Positions 54,754 to 64,000 of a DNA stretch of 64,000 nt are shown here, one piece after another. Source of the stretch: Tetracentron sinense (lineage: Eukaryota > Streptophyta > Magnoliopsida > Trochodendrales > Trochodendraceae); the NCBI GenBank assembly GCA_015143295.1, contig CM026560.1, forward strand, positions 8,930,501 to 8,994,500, written 5' to 3'. How positions within the stretch are numbered: position 1 is the first letter of the stretch; each line of letters starts with the position of its first letter. The translations under genes and the position numbers were made by a program. The notes beneath the pieces were generated by a model that saw only the letters and a program-made list of their open reading frames with translations, did no database searches and was not told where the DNA came from.

Positions 54754-55433
54754 TGACTAGATTACAGAGGAAATTGATGAGGTTCTAGGGTTTTGAGATG
54801 AAAAATGAGGAGAAATTTGGTTTTAGAGGTAAAGGATGGAAGAGAACAGTGAATATGAAAAGTTGAAAGTGAATAAGAATTTAGGGATTTCGGGTTTTAA
54901 GAAAAAATATTTAAAATTTTTTCATTATCCAGTCAATTACATGAATGGTCTAATCGGCTGGATTATCCATCTAATCGATTAGGACAGACAGGTGATCGCC
55001 TGGATAGAAGGAAAAACGCAAATTATAAAGAAAGACAACATAACATTCATTTTAACACTATCCAGTCGATTAGAGACCTTATCTGATCGGCTGGATCTAT
55101 CATCTAGTCGATTAGATCACTAGGGTGATCGACTGGATAGAAGAAAAAAAATTTGAAAATTTGCAGATTTCTTCAAAAACCAGTTTTCTACACAATGATC
55201 ATAACACACTTTATTCAAAACATCAATTAATCATTGCAAACCAACATACATCATTTTTTTATCAAAGAACATATATTTAAGAACTTTTACTAAATTTTGC
55301 AGATTATTAATTTTTCACTTTTAAAGTGAATTCTTTCAAGTTTTAAGCTGTGATTTTGAACATTTTGAGATCATAAAATTTCAGATAGTTTACTTAATCC
55401 TAGTTCTCTTCTCAAGGTACAAAACCTTTCATG
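54754..55433 (-). promoter_or_regulatory. Spacer between pol and extra ORF of Sirevirus C, with an LTR-type palindrome array
   Basis: 54926-55140 repeats ATCCAGTCGATTAGA, TGATCGGCTGGAT and TGATCGACTGGATAG units of the kind found in the C LTRs. On the minus strand it is followed by AT-rich TTTAAATATTTTTTC (about 54905), CT-rich leader-like sequence, then (across L8) the ATG at 51809. I infer an internal promoter for the extra ORF. Confidence 0.55.
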
Positions 55434-56765
55434 TTAAAGGGGTTTTGTGAATATATCAGCAAGTTGATTGTTTGTATCTACAAACTCCAATACAACATCC
55501 TCATTCTGTATATGATCCCTAATGAAATGATATTTGATTTCTATAAGTTTAGTTCTTGAGTGTTGGATAGGATTTTTAGTCATACAAATGGCACTGGTAT
55601 TGTCACATCTAATTGGAATATTTGAATAAGACAATTTATAATCTTCCAAGAGTTGTTTCATATAGAGATTTTGAGCACAACAGCTTCCAGCAGCTATGTA
55701 TTCAGCCTCAGCTGTGGACAAAGCTACAGAATTCTGTTTCTTACTAAACCATGAGACAAGGGAACATCCTAAGAAATGACAAGTGCCACTAGTACTTTTT
55801 CTATCAATTTTATATCCGACAAAGTCAACATCTGAGTAACTTATTAATTCTAAAGAAGTATTCTTTGGATACCAAAGTCCTAGATCAGTTGAACCTAACA
55901 AGTATCTAAAGATTCTTTTAATAGCAATTAGGTGAGATTCTTTTGGACAAGATTGAAATCTAGCACATAAGCATACACTAAATATTATGTCAGGTCTGCT
56001 AGCAATGAGGTACAGCAGACTTCCAATCATACCTCTATACTTCTTTTCATCAACACTTTTACCATTTTCATCTTTATCAAGTTTGATTGATGGATTTATA
56101 AGTGTATTCATTATTTTATTATTTTTCATACCAAATTTCTTAAATAGTTCTTTAGTATATTTGCTTTGATTTATGAAGGTTCCTTGCTTAGTTTGCTTAA
56201 TTTGAAGTCCAAGAAAGAATGTCAATTCTCACATCATGCTCATTTCAAATTCTTTTTACATAATATTAACAAACTCATTACATAAACACTCATTGGTGGA
56301 ACCAAACATAATATCATCAACATATATTTGAACTAACATCATATCTTAAGATTTTGTCTTTACAAACAAGGTTGTATCAAGTTTTTCTCTTATAAACTCA
56401 TTATCAATCAAAAATTTGCTTAATCTTTCATACCAAGCTCTAGGAGCCTGTTTTAATCCATATAAAGTTTTTGTTAGTTTAAACACATGATTAGGTAGAT
56501 TATGGTTTTCAAAACAAGGAGGTTGTTCTACATAGACTTCTTCTAAAATATATCCATTTAGAAATACACTTTTTACATCCATTTGAAATAGCTTAAAGTC
56601 TTTATGACTTACAAAAGTAAGTAGCATTCTAATGGCTTCAAGTCTAGCAACCGGGGCAAAAGTTTCATCATAATTTATCCCCTCTTCTTGGTTGTAACCT
56701 TGAGCTACCAACCTAGCTTTGTTTTCATTTATGTTTCCGGATTCATCCTTTTTATTTCTAAACAC
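55434..56765 (-). pseudogene. pol of Sirevirus C: reverse transcriptase and RNase H
   Basis: RT part 1 (56346-56765) has KARLVAQGYNQEEGINYDET, FAPVARLEAIRMLL, FQMDVKSVFLNG and LYGLKQAPRAWYERLSKFL. Catalytic YVDD lies at 56313-56324. Stops interrupt at about 56346, 56255 and 56225. Part 2 (55434-56225) has FFLGLQIKQ, GSLLYLIASRPDI, the RNase H signatures SYSDVDFVGYKIDRKSTSGT and SWFSKKQNSVALSTAEAEYI, IKYHFIRDHI, and the terminal QLADIFTKPL with a stop at 55434. Length and motif order are those of complete copia RT-RH, with few disabling changes. Confidence 0.94.
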
Positions 56766-57142
56766 TCATTTAGTACCAATAACAGATTTGTCTTTTAGTC
56801 TAGGTACTAAAATTCATACTTGGTTTCTTTCAAATTGGTTAAGTTCTTCTTGTATTGCAATACCCTAAGATTCATCTTCAATAGCTTCATGGGCATTTTT
56901 AAGTTTAATTTGAGAAAGGAATGCTAGATTATTACAGATATTTCTTCTTGTTCTAAATCTCTTTTCTATGTCACCAAGAATTAGATCCTTAGGATGATCT
57001 TTATTTAATTTCCAAGCTTTAGGTAATTTGATTGATTCTTCAACATCAATTTCTTCTTCACTTTCATTTTCAACAAGATTTTCATATATGGTTTCATTAA
57101 TTTCTTGTTGCTCTTTTTCTTGATTAGTTAATTCAATATTAG
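56766..57142 (-). pseudogene. Linker between integrase and RT of Sirevirus C
   Basis: Decayed coding sequence. It contains the RT lead-in on the minus strand (QEELNQFERNQV and WVFRNKKDESG surroundings near 56760-56840) and an acidic linker rich in Glu. Stops interrupt it, and it includes the ALNDEDW-like start of RT in broken form. Confidence 0.6.
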
Positions 57143-58530
57143 CTATTCCTTTAGAAATTTCTCAACATTTGTATATTCATCTTCTTCAATAGGTTTAGTC
57201 TTTTCAAATGGATTAGCTTCATCAAAGACTACATGTATTGATTCTTCAACAATTAAAGATTTTTTATTATAAACCTCATAAGTTTTGCTATTATTAGAGT
57301 GACCAAGGAAGATTCTTTCATTAGTTTTAGGATCAAATTTCTTTAAATGGTGTTTGTCATTCAGAATAAAACATTTACAACCAAACACTTTAAAGTAATC
57401 AGTATTGGGGATCTTCCTTTCCAAAGTTCATAAGGGGTTTTCATTAATTTATTTCTTATTATTACCCTATTAATAACATAACAAGAGGTATTAATGGCTT
57501 CAGCCCAAAAATAGTTAGGAACTTTATGCTCATTTAGCATTGTTCTAGCCATCTCTTAAAGAGATCTATTCTTCCTTTCAACAACTCTATTTTGTTGAGG
57601 AGTTCTTGGAGCCGAGAAGTTATGGTTAAAACCATTTTCTTCACAATAAAGCTCAAGCTCTTTATCTTTGAATTCACCACCTTTATCACTTCTTATATTA
57701 TTAATAGTGTATCATTTTTCATTTTGTACTCTGTTACAGAATTTTTTAAATAGATTAGGTGATTTACTTTTGTGTGATAAAAACAATACCCAAGTATATC
57801 TAGAATAATCATCAATAATCACAAAAGTATATGTTTTACCACCTAGGCTAACTATTTCATTAGGTCCAAAAAGGTCCATATGAAGAAGTTCTAAGGGCCT
57901 AAAGGTTGAGATAAATTTATTATTCTTGAATGAGGATTTTATTTGTTTTTCAAGTTGGCATGCATCACATATTTTATCTTTAACAAAAGTGGTCTTTGGG
58001 AGACCCTTTACTAATTCATTTTTAGATAATTTAGAGAGCAATTTCATATTAGCATAACCTAAACGTCTATGCCACAGCCAACCGGTTTCACTAACAGTAG
58101 ATAAACACATCATATTTTGAGCAGTTAAATCATCAAATTCAAGAGTATAAACGTTTTGATTTCTATGAGCAAAAAATAAGGTATTAACATTATCCTTATC
58201 ATTAATCATGCATAGATTTGATTTAAAACAAACATTTAAACCTTTATCGCAAAGTTGGCTTATACTAATTAGATTATGTTTAAGTCCTTGAACTAGTAAA
58301 ACATTTTCAATTAGAGTAGAAGAGTTCTTACCAACATTTCCGATGCCAATGATCTCCCCTTTGAGTTGTCCCTGAAGGTCACATGCCCTCCATCCTTGGG
58401 AGAGATTGAAATAAACATATCTTTGTTCCCATTCATGTGCCTCGAGCAACCACTATCCAAAAACCATACTGTTTTGGAGGAATTTGACTTGAAGCATACC
58501 TACAAGATAAGTTCAAGTAACTTTCTTTGG
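57143..58530 (-). pseudogene. pol of Sirevirus C: protease and integrase
   Basis: The protease motif WFLDSGCSRHM lies at about 58435-58480, just before a frame change. The GAG-pre-integrase/HHCC region is WHRRLGYANMKLLSKLSKNE ... CDACQLEK (about 57940-58080). Integrase core: LLHMDLFGP, VIIDDYSRYTWVLFL and, near 57580-57640, PQQNRVVERKN with the catalytic Glu. The C-terminal domain is MLNEHKVPNYFWAEAINTSC, PYELWKGRSP, FGCKCFILND and RIFLGHSNNSKTYEVYNKKS. Stops lie near 57712 and 57558, with a frameshift near 57420. The enzyme would insert element DNA into the genome. Confidence 0.92.
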
Positions 58531-60110
58531 TACCCAAATCATCTTGGGTCCTCCATAGTTAGTTTTGGGAGGAAAAGTCCCTTTTGGAACCCAAACTTGT
58601 TTAATTACAACCTTTTTATTGAAATTATAAAAAGTAGTTGAATGTGTAGTTGAATTGCTGGGGGGTTTTGAAAAGAATTTTTGATAGTCTTTTTGTTTTG
58701 ACAAAGGGTTATACCTCAAACCAGCTTTTCCAAAAACACAAGTTTGCTGTCCTAAAATTCTTGCTAAATTCTTTTCTCCAGTTGAAAGTTTAAAAGCATT
58801 TCAGTTAAATCCTTAATATTTGCCTCATTCTCATCATAATTACAAGAGTGAATTGAAGATGATTTATCATTTTCTTTCATCTTCAATTCATCAATTGCCT
58901 TTTGAAGGTTTTCTTGTGATTTGAGAAGTAACAGATTTTCCTTCTTAAGAGTCTTATTTTTAGAGGCAAGTTTTCTAAATTCAGAATATAAATCATCAAA
59001 AGTTTCTCTTATTTCATCATTAGAAAAGAGAGTCAATGGGGAAAGAGTTTACCTCATCATTGTCGAGTGTCATGAGGCATAGATTGGTTGTTTCTTCATC
59101 ACTTTATGCTTCAGAGTTGCTTTCTTCTGAGTCATCCCAAGTGGCCTTCATGGCTCTCTTCTTATATTTTTTGTTCTTGGTAAGTTGAGGACACTCTGAT
59201 CTGATATGGCCTAGTTTTTTGCATTCAAAGCAGGTGATCGGATTCTTCTTGCTTGATTTAGTTATTTCTTTGGAGAATTCCTTCTTGAATGGCCTCTTTT
59301 TGAAGTTCTTCTTGTGTTTTAGGAATTTTTTGAACTTCCTGACCATTAGTGAGAAGTCTTCATCTTCTTCACTTTCCTCTTCTTCCTCACTCTCAATGAG
59401 TTGAGAGGCTTTTAGTGCCAGACCTCTTTTTGGTCTAGGATCTTCTGATTGATGCTCCTTCATAGACTTCACAAGTCATCAATGAAGCCAGCAGCTCATC
59501 CATTGTTAGCTTGGTGAGGTCTTTGGCTTCTTGAATGGCAGTTACCTTTGGAGACCAGTCTTTTGGCAGAGATCTCAGTATCTTCCTTACTGTTTCTGCA
59601 TTTGTAGACGTTTTACCAAGAGATTTTAAAGCATTAGTAATACTAGTAAAACATGTAACCATATCAGCAATGGACTCATCCTTCTCCATTTTGAATAGTT
59701 CATATTTGTGAACTAACATATTTATTTTCTCATATTTTACTTGATTAGTTCCCTCATATGTAACCTATAGTTTATCCCAAATTTCTTTGGCTGAATCACA
59801 GCCAGAAACACGATTAAACTTTTGGGGACTAAGAGCACAATAGAGATTACTAATAGCTTTAGCATTTATCTAGATTAATTTAATATCATTTTCATCTCAT
59901 TCTTCCTCAACCTTAGAACTCTTACATCATTAATGGTCTTGCAAGGAAGATGGGAGCGTTGATGATTACCTTCCAGCATTGATAGTCTAGAGATTGAAGG
60001 TAATACATCATTCTGGTTTTCCAATAATTATAGTGTTCTCCATTAAATAGGGATGGTCTGGTTGTAGATTGTCCTTCTCCTAGGCCAGCTGAAAAACTAT
60101 TATTTGCCAT
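58531..60110 (-). pseudogene. gag of Sirevirus C
   Basis: ATG at 60110 (MANNSFSAGLGEGQSTTRPS), then LFNGEHYNYWKTRMMYYLQS. Middle part LVHKYELFKMEKDESIADMV, LRSLPKDWSPKVTAIQEAKD and TKLTMDELLASLMTCEV (59435-59719). Then PKRGLALKASQ, an acidic ESEEEEESEEDEDFSLMVRK, Lys-rich KKNFKKRPFKKEFSKE, and a CCHC knuckle CFECKKLGHIRSEC (about 59190-59230). A Lys/Glu-rich coiled region lies at 58764-59036, and a basic region before protease (58540-58720). Stops near 59925, 59725 and 59104 interrupt the frame. Confidence 0.92.
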
Positions 60111-60157
60111 AAAGATCTTTAAACTCTAAGATTGTTTAGATCAGCTAAGAGTTACAA

Positions 60158-60169
60158 GATCTGATACCA
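60158..60169 (-). promoter_or_regulatory. Primer binding site of Sirevirus C
   Basis: GATCTGATACCA on the plus strand, TGGTATCAGATC on the minus strand. Eleven of its twelve bases match the initiator tRNA-Met complement. It is two bases from the 5' LTR. Confidence 0.88.
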
Positions 60170-60171
60170 CT

Positions 60172-61931
60172 TGTTGCGCAAATAAGGACCCTAGAGGGGA
60201 GGGTGAATAGGGTCAATGGCAAATTAAAATAATTATTCCTTTTTAAGTGTGGAAAATAAAATCTAATAGGAATGCAACTAAGAACAAGATAAATAAAGTA
60301 ATTTAAGTGCACAAGAAGAAGGAGAGAGAGAATAAAGGAAAGCAAACACAGAGTTGTTTTCGAGGTTCAGCAAACCCAACCTACTCCCCGCCTCAAGCAA
60401 CACCAGCTTGGAGGATTTCACTACAGTCCACGACTGCTCAGACTTCTTAATCTGGTGAAGCCTAAACCCGTTACAACTTCCCTTCTGGTCGAGGTGAACC
60501 GTACAGCACCCAGAGCACAGCTCTCTCTGGTTTTAAACGAAGCAGCAGCTTCACAGAACACGAAGGTTCTAGAGAGATGAAAGTAGATGTTGGATCCTAG
60601 ATCCGAATGATAAACTCCTTTAAGAGTTAGATATGAATGGAATATCAAGCTCTATGAAATCTCTCAAGTGGAAGATTGGATTTTAGCTTAAAGAGAAAAA
60701 AAACAGAGTATCGTTTGCAGATTTGGGATTTTTAAGCTCAAGAGAGTGATTATCAATGTAACAATGTAGGAGTGAGTATCATCAATATAGGATCATTCAA
60801 AAATCACTTATATTTATAGTGATCTGAAATTTATTACTGTTTGATGATCATTAAATGCGAATACCTGTTATAAATATAGCCGTTGGCAAAGAGAACGGTT
60901 TTTCAGAATTTTTCTGAACTATCCAATCGATTAGAGGAGCCTCCTAATCAGCTGGATGGTTACCTGATTGCCTGGATAAGTTTCCTTGATCGGCTGGATC
61001 ATCAAAATAGGTTTTAAGGAGTTTTGTTCTATCCAGTCGATTAGAGGAAGGAGTGATCGGCTGGATAGACCATCTAATCCACTAGATGGTCATCCTGATC
61101 GGCTTGATAGACCAAAAATTTCCAGATTTTTGGTTTATTTGGTTTTTAATACTTTTACTTTAACTTTAATGATTTGTACGAATTCCAAAGCCTTTAATTT
61201 TGTTAGTAAAGCATGATTAACAACTCATAATGGTCTTTAAAGTGATTTAAGATGGATTAACAAAGAGAGCCAACACGATCAGCACATGCGGACAAATTTA
61301 GAAAAAATTTGTTCTATCCAGTTGATCACAGGGCTTGCCTGATCGACTGGATGGTCTGCCTAATCGACTGGATGGCCTGTCTGATCGACTGGATAGGCTA
61401 ATTTATTTGCAGAATCCATTTTCAAAACCTTTAAGGTATGATTTGATTCCAAGGTTTTGTACTTAACCTTTATAAGTATAATTAACATGTTTTAAGGTCC
61501 TTAATCATATTTTAATATTTGTTCAAGAGACCTATGGTCAATCTAAGGAATTTTGAGCTTTTTCACCAAATCAACCACTTGAGGATTTTTACAAGAAATC
61601 CTAGACAGACTACACTTACTACCTAGACTAAGACTTTAATGGAGATGAGCTTTGAGCTTCAATGGTCTTCAGTAGTGGTGTCTTCTAGGCAACTTTCCAA
61701 AAGCCTTTTTGTTGATAGTTGATCATCTTCTTGAAGCTTTGATTTGTTCATCATGTCTTGACTTGGTCTTTTTATTGAAAGTTCTTGAAATTACTTGAAG
61801 TTCCTTTTCTAATATAAGAATGCTGTAAAATAATTGCTCATGGAAGATATTAGTATTCAAGATTCATTTCATTATATATGTCATCATTAAAATTAATTGA
61901 GGGACATATGATTGTAACCTTAAGGCTAACA
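60172..61931 (-). repeat. 5' LTR of Sirevirus C
   Basis: Plus strand TGTTGCGCAAATAAGG ... CTTAAGGCTAACA, 1760 bp. TATAAATA on the minus strand (60811-60818). Inverted-repeat arrays at about 60917-61110 and 61315-61395. It is clearly alignable end to end with 47699-49454, with scattered substitutions and small indels. Confidence 0.93.
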
Positions 61932-61936
61932 ATTAT

Positions 61937-62142
61937 CCAAGTCAATTCCACCTAGGGTAAAAAGATATCTAGGTCACTTACCATCCTATGAGTGAAACAG
62001 AGGCGACACTTTGAATGTCTTCAATCGAATTTCTTCGGTCTTTATCTCACGGACATGGATGCTTGTAGACAGTGACACAAGACACTACTAGACACTTTGT
62101 TTTGACACCGGAATATGCCAATACCAAAAGTATGGACTTGCA
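61937..62142 (-). repeat. 5' LTR of copia B, part beyond the Sirevirus C insertion
   Basis: Continues the LTR cut at 47698. Matches 31113-31325. It ends GGACTTGCA, the terminal TG of the LTR on the minus strand. The outer target duplication cannot be tested because the other end of B is truncated. Confidence 0.85.
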
Positions 62143-63690
62143 ACTGTAATGTTTGTTATATGGGAATTTGTTGCCTTTCTTTTGTAGTATAATGTTTGTT
62201 ATATGGGATGCTTCTTGGTGTGAAAATTAATGGAAAACTTGGAGCCCATTGCATGAGAAAATAAAGTTAATTTGGGATCCCTTTTTTGGCTAAGACGTAT
62301 AAGGCTTGGCACTTTACACTTCGTCACAGTCGTTGGTAGGAAATTGGAGTCACTTTGTCAAGGTTTTTAAAAAGATTAATTCTTACCATTTTATATGAGA
62401 TTTGAAATCATTCCTTTTGCTGCATTTAAATTCTCACGGGAATTGTAACCCAATAAACAATTCTCACGGGGATTGTAACCCAATAAACGAAAAGCATCGA
62501 TACATCTAATTCTTAAAAAAAAAATGCAAATTGTCCATTGACAAAACCTGCAAAGTACCGGATTCCATAAGTCTCTGCAAAAGAAAGGACCCTTATAATC
62601 AATCCAGCTATAAGAGAAAATGTCCAATTACCCTTCCAATTTTGAAGCCCCTCGCCCATTTAGTGATGGGTAAATCCCTTCTTAACTAGATTTATAAATT
62701 AAGAATAGTAAAACAATGTTTTTGCCAAAGAAACATTAGGAGAACGCAACCATAATGTACCGGCTTTCATAGTCTCACAAAAGAACGGACCCTTATAATC
62801 AATCTAGCTATAAAAAAAAAATGTCCAGTTTCCCTTCCAATTTTGAAGCCCCTGGCCCATTTATAGTAAGGTGATGGGTAAATCCCTTTTTAACTAGATT
62901 TATAAATTAAGAACAGTAAAAAAAATGTTTTGCCAAAGCAACATTAGGAGAATGCGACCATAACAGTTTGGGGATATAAATAACTCAATTATTTTAGGAT
63001 GCGACCATAACAGTGAGTATATAAATAATTCTATTTTCTTCTAAAATAATAAGTGTGAAAAATCAATTTATTTATTTTTTGAGAAGAAAAATGAAAGACT
63101 TTTTCTTGCAAGAATGTGTAAAATAATAGAGATTGTTCCTATTGTTTTTTCTTCTTAATTATCACAGTGAATGCTGAATCTCTCATAGCCATGCCAGGTG
63201 AACCACGCAAATTTGTATCTTGTTCTTGATCTTTTATTTATTTATTTTGGTTATTTGCTTGATAATTCCACTAATTGTATTTCTCAATCCCCCAAATAGG
63301 GGATAACTAATTCCCATCCTTGGCAAGTTTCATAGCAGCATGGTAATGTTTAGTAATAACCAGAAATAACAATGTCATTGAAAATTTTGTCCTCTGTTCT
63401 GTTGCATAAAATGTTACACTCTTATTCAGTAACTTTATTATAATGTTTGTACTTCTTTAATATCTCTCAGAAATAATTTAACATCTAATACAACACCAAT
63501 AGACCAACACAAACTCGAGGATCCCTTTGCGGAGATCATGCCCCAGTTTCTATACGTCACAATTTTCTGGACTTGTATTCTGGTCATCAAACCATTATAA
63601 TATCTGCAATTTGACTTTTATATGTTTTCGATTCCATTAAAATTGTAACAGATATCTCTAGAAATCTTTTATAGATGATCATCAAACATT
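62143..63690. other. Intergenic region between the nest and the aldo-keto reductase exon
   Basis: AT-rich with no gene recognised. It begins with GTAATGTTTGTTATATGGGA at 62146 and a second TAATGTTTGTTATATGGGAT at 62190. A 31-bp pair with AATTCTCACGGGGATTGTAA lies at about 62430-62490, and the longer duplication at 62550-62955. The last few hundred bases before 63690 are probably the 3' untranslated region of the minus-strand gene. Confidence 0.6.
62550..62955. repeat. Tandem duplication of about 190-200 bp, two copies
   Basis: GGACCCTTATAATCAATC..GCTATAA, CCCTTCCAATTTTGAAGCCC, GATGGGTAAATCCC, TAGATTTATAAATTAAGAA and AACATTAGGAGAA occur in the same order in both copies (about 62560-62750 and 62785-62955), with small indels. 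Confidence 0.85.
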
Positions 63691-63939
63691 TCATTCAATG
63701 TCATCTTCCATCTCATGTACAGCTTGGAGGGGACTGCTTCCAGGCAAAAAACCACTGTCTGAAGGATTCACGGGCACATTTCCAAATAGACATACCTGTG
63801 GTTCGATCCTGTTCAACCGGTTCCACTCGCTGTCAGATAGTGACCAACTAAAAATACCCATGTTTGATCTGATCCGGTCAGACCTCAAGCTACAAGGTAG
63901 GACACTGGTTCCTCTTTGCAGTCCCCATCGCAGAATAAC
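63691..63939 (-). CDS. Aldo-keto reductase-like gene, terminal exon
   Basis: Reads leftward from the acceptor TTTTGTAG|GTTATTCTG (exon starts 63939, phase 0) for 82 codons to TGA at 63691-63693. It starts [20 protein letters not shown] and continues [20 protein letters not shown], then a tail ending [13 protein letters not shown]. The order (Ile-Leu-Arg-Trp-Gly, Thr-Ser-Val-Leu-Pro, then Arg..Ile..Asn..Phe..Trp) is the C-terminal cofactor-binding part of NAD(P)H-dependent aldo-keto reductases. The usual Pro-Lys-Ser/Thr of that motif is Pro-Cys-Ser here. The frame is clean, unlike everything else in the window. The rest of the gene lies beyond 64000. The exact subfamily is uncertain. Confidence 0.72.
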   Translation of the reverse strand, partial: VILRWGLQRGTSVLPCSLRSDRIRSNMGIFSWSLSDSEWNRLNRIEPQVCLFGNVPVNPSDSGFLPGSSPLQAVHEMEDDIE

Positions 63940-64000
63940 CTACAAAACATCAAAGCAAGAAACCAGTTCGTGTCTTAAATTGACAGTATTCTCTTGGCAA
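63940..64000 (-). other. Intron of the aldo-keto reductase-like gene (partial)
   Basis: On the minus strand a pyrimidine-rich TTGCTTTGATGTTTTGTAG precedes the exon. The frame is not continued upstream in any recognisable way within the remaining 60 bases. Confidence 0.6.

Larger units (their letters stand above)
47699..61931 (-). mobile_element. Sirevirus-type Ty1/copia element C, full length, with nested solo LTR L8
   Basis: 14.2 kb (11.3 kb without L8). Perfect duplication ATTAT (47694-47698 and 61932-61936), with the empty site preserved at 31112. LTRs 47699-49454 (1756 bp) and 60172-61931 (1760 bp). Primer binding site 60158-60169. Minus-strand order: gag, protease, integrase, RT, RNase H, a spacer with a palindrome array, an extra ORF, multiple polypurine tracts, LTR. 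The extra ORF after pol and the repeated polypurine tracts are Sirevirus traits. Confidence 0.94.
30821..62142 (-). mobile_element. Ty1/copia element B (Sirevirus-type gag), minus strand, deleted for pol, with three nested insertions
   Basis: Right to left: 5' LTR (46585-47698 plus 61937-62142, split by Sirevirus C), primer binding site (46571-46582), gag (46523-45503 and 35142-34536, split by gypsy G2), a remnant internal region holding solo LTR D, polypurine-like tracts, and a partial 3' LTR (31325-30821). No protease, integrase or RT remains. The 3' LTR lacks about the terminal 780 bp and abuts copia A gag, so the two elements were joined by deletion or rearrangement. Confidence 0.82.

Overview
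This is a plant nuclear window, most likely a flowering plant. It is AT-rich intergenic DNA made almost entirely of transposable elements, mostly inserted into one another. The elements are Ty3/gypsy chromoviruses (probably Tekay/Del-like, LTRs of about 1.5-2.9 kb), Ty1/copia elements of the Sirevirus type, solo LTRs of both groups, and one degenerate CACTA (En/Spm) DNA transposon. The only host gene I can support is the last exon of an aldo-keto reductase-like gene on the minus strand at the right edge (63691-63939). No rRNA, tRNA gene or CRISPR array was seen.

Layout. 1-253 is unassigned flank and 254-353 an assembly gap. A G-free (CCACTA/CCATCA)-type microsatellite fills 354-1951 and 4251-4735. 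It is split by a minus-strand solo LTR (1952-4250) with a perfect AGCAC target-site duplication (TSD). From about 4739 to 10860 lies a minus-strand CACTA transposon with a TNP2-type transposase (7067-10809), a Transposase_24/TNPA-like second gene (about 4780-6300) and a 124-bp tandem repeat between them. 10860-16501 is non-coding and carries another solo LTR (13829-16184, TSD GTATG).

From 16502 to 62142 there is a nest of elements. Copia A (+, from 16502) is interrupted inside gag by gypsy G1 (18584-29973), whose 5' LTR is itself interrupted by a solo LTR (20645-22144). Copia B (minus, about 30821-62142) faces A and is interrupted by a copia solo LTR D (32627-33838, TSD ATTAG), by gypsy G2 (35143-45502, TSD GTGAA) and, in its 5' LTR, by Sirevirus C (47699-61931, TSD ATTAT). 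C carries a further solo LTR (51829-54748, TSD GAAAA) just upstream of an extra ORF lying between pol and its 3' LTR. All coding regions carry stops or frameshifts. G2 is the youngest full-length element (LTRs about 99% alike by eye).

Most interesting signals. (1) Every LTR family here, gypsy or copia, has an array of short palindromes just upstream of its TATA/transcription start, but each family uses a different palindrome core. Several gypsy and copia LTRs also share the same spacer inside the array. (2) The gypsy-type LTRs carry what looks like a spliced leader: a conserved donor AAG|GT, an interior of 1.1-1.6 kb made of stem-loop arrays, a strongly conserved acceptor block ending GGCAG|GT, and a short conserved reading frame across the junction. 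(3) Both full-length gypsy elements have a second GT-AG intron (142 and 145 bp) at the identical phase-1 position between gag and protease. (4) Sirevirus C repeats its LTR palindrome array immediately upstream of its extra ORF, as an internal promoter might.
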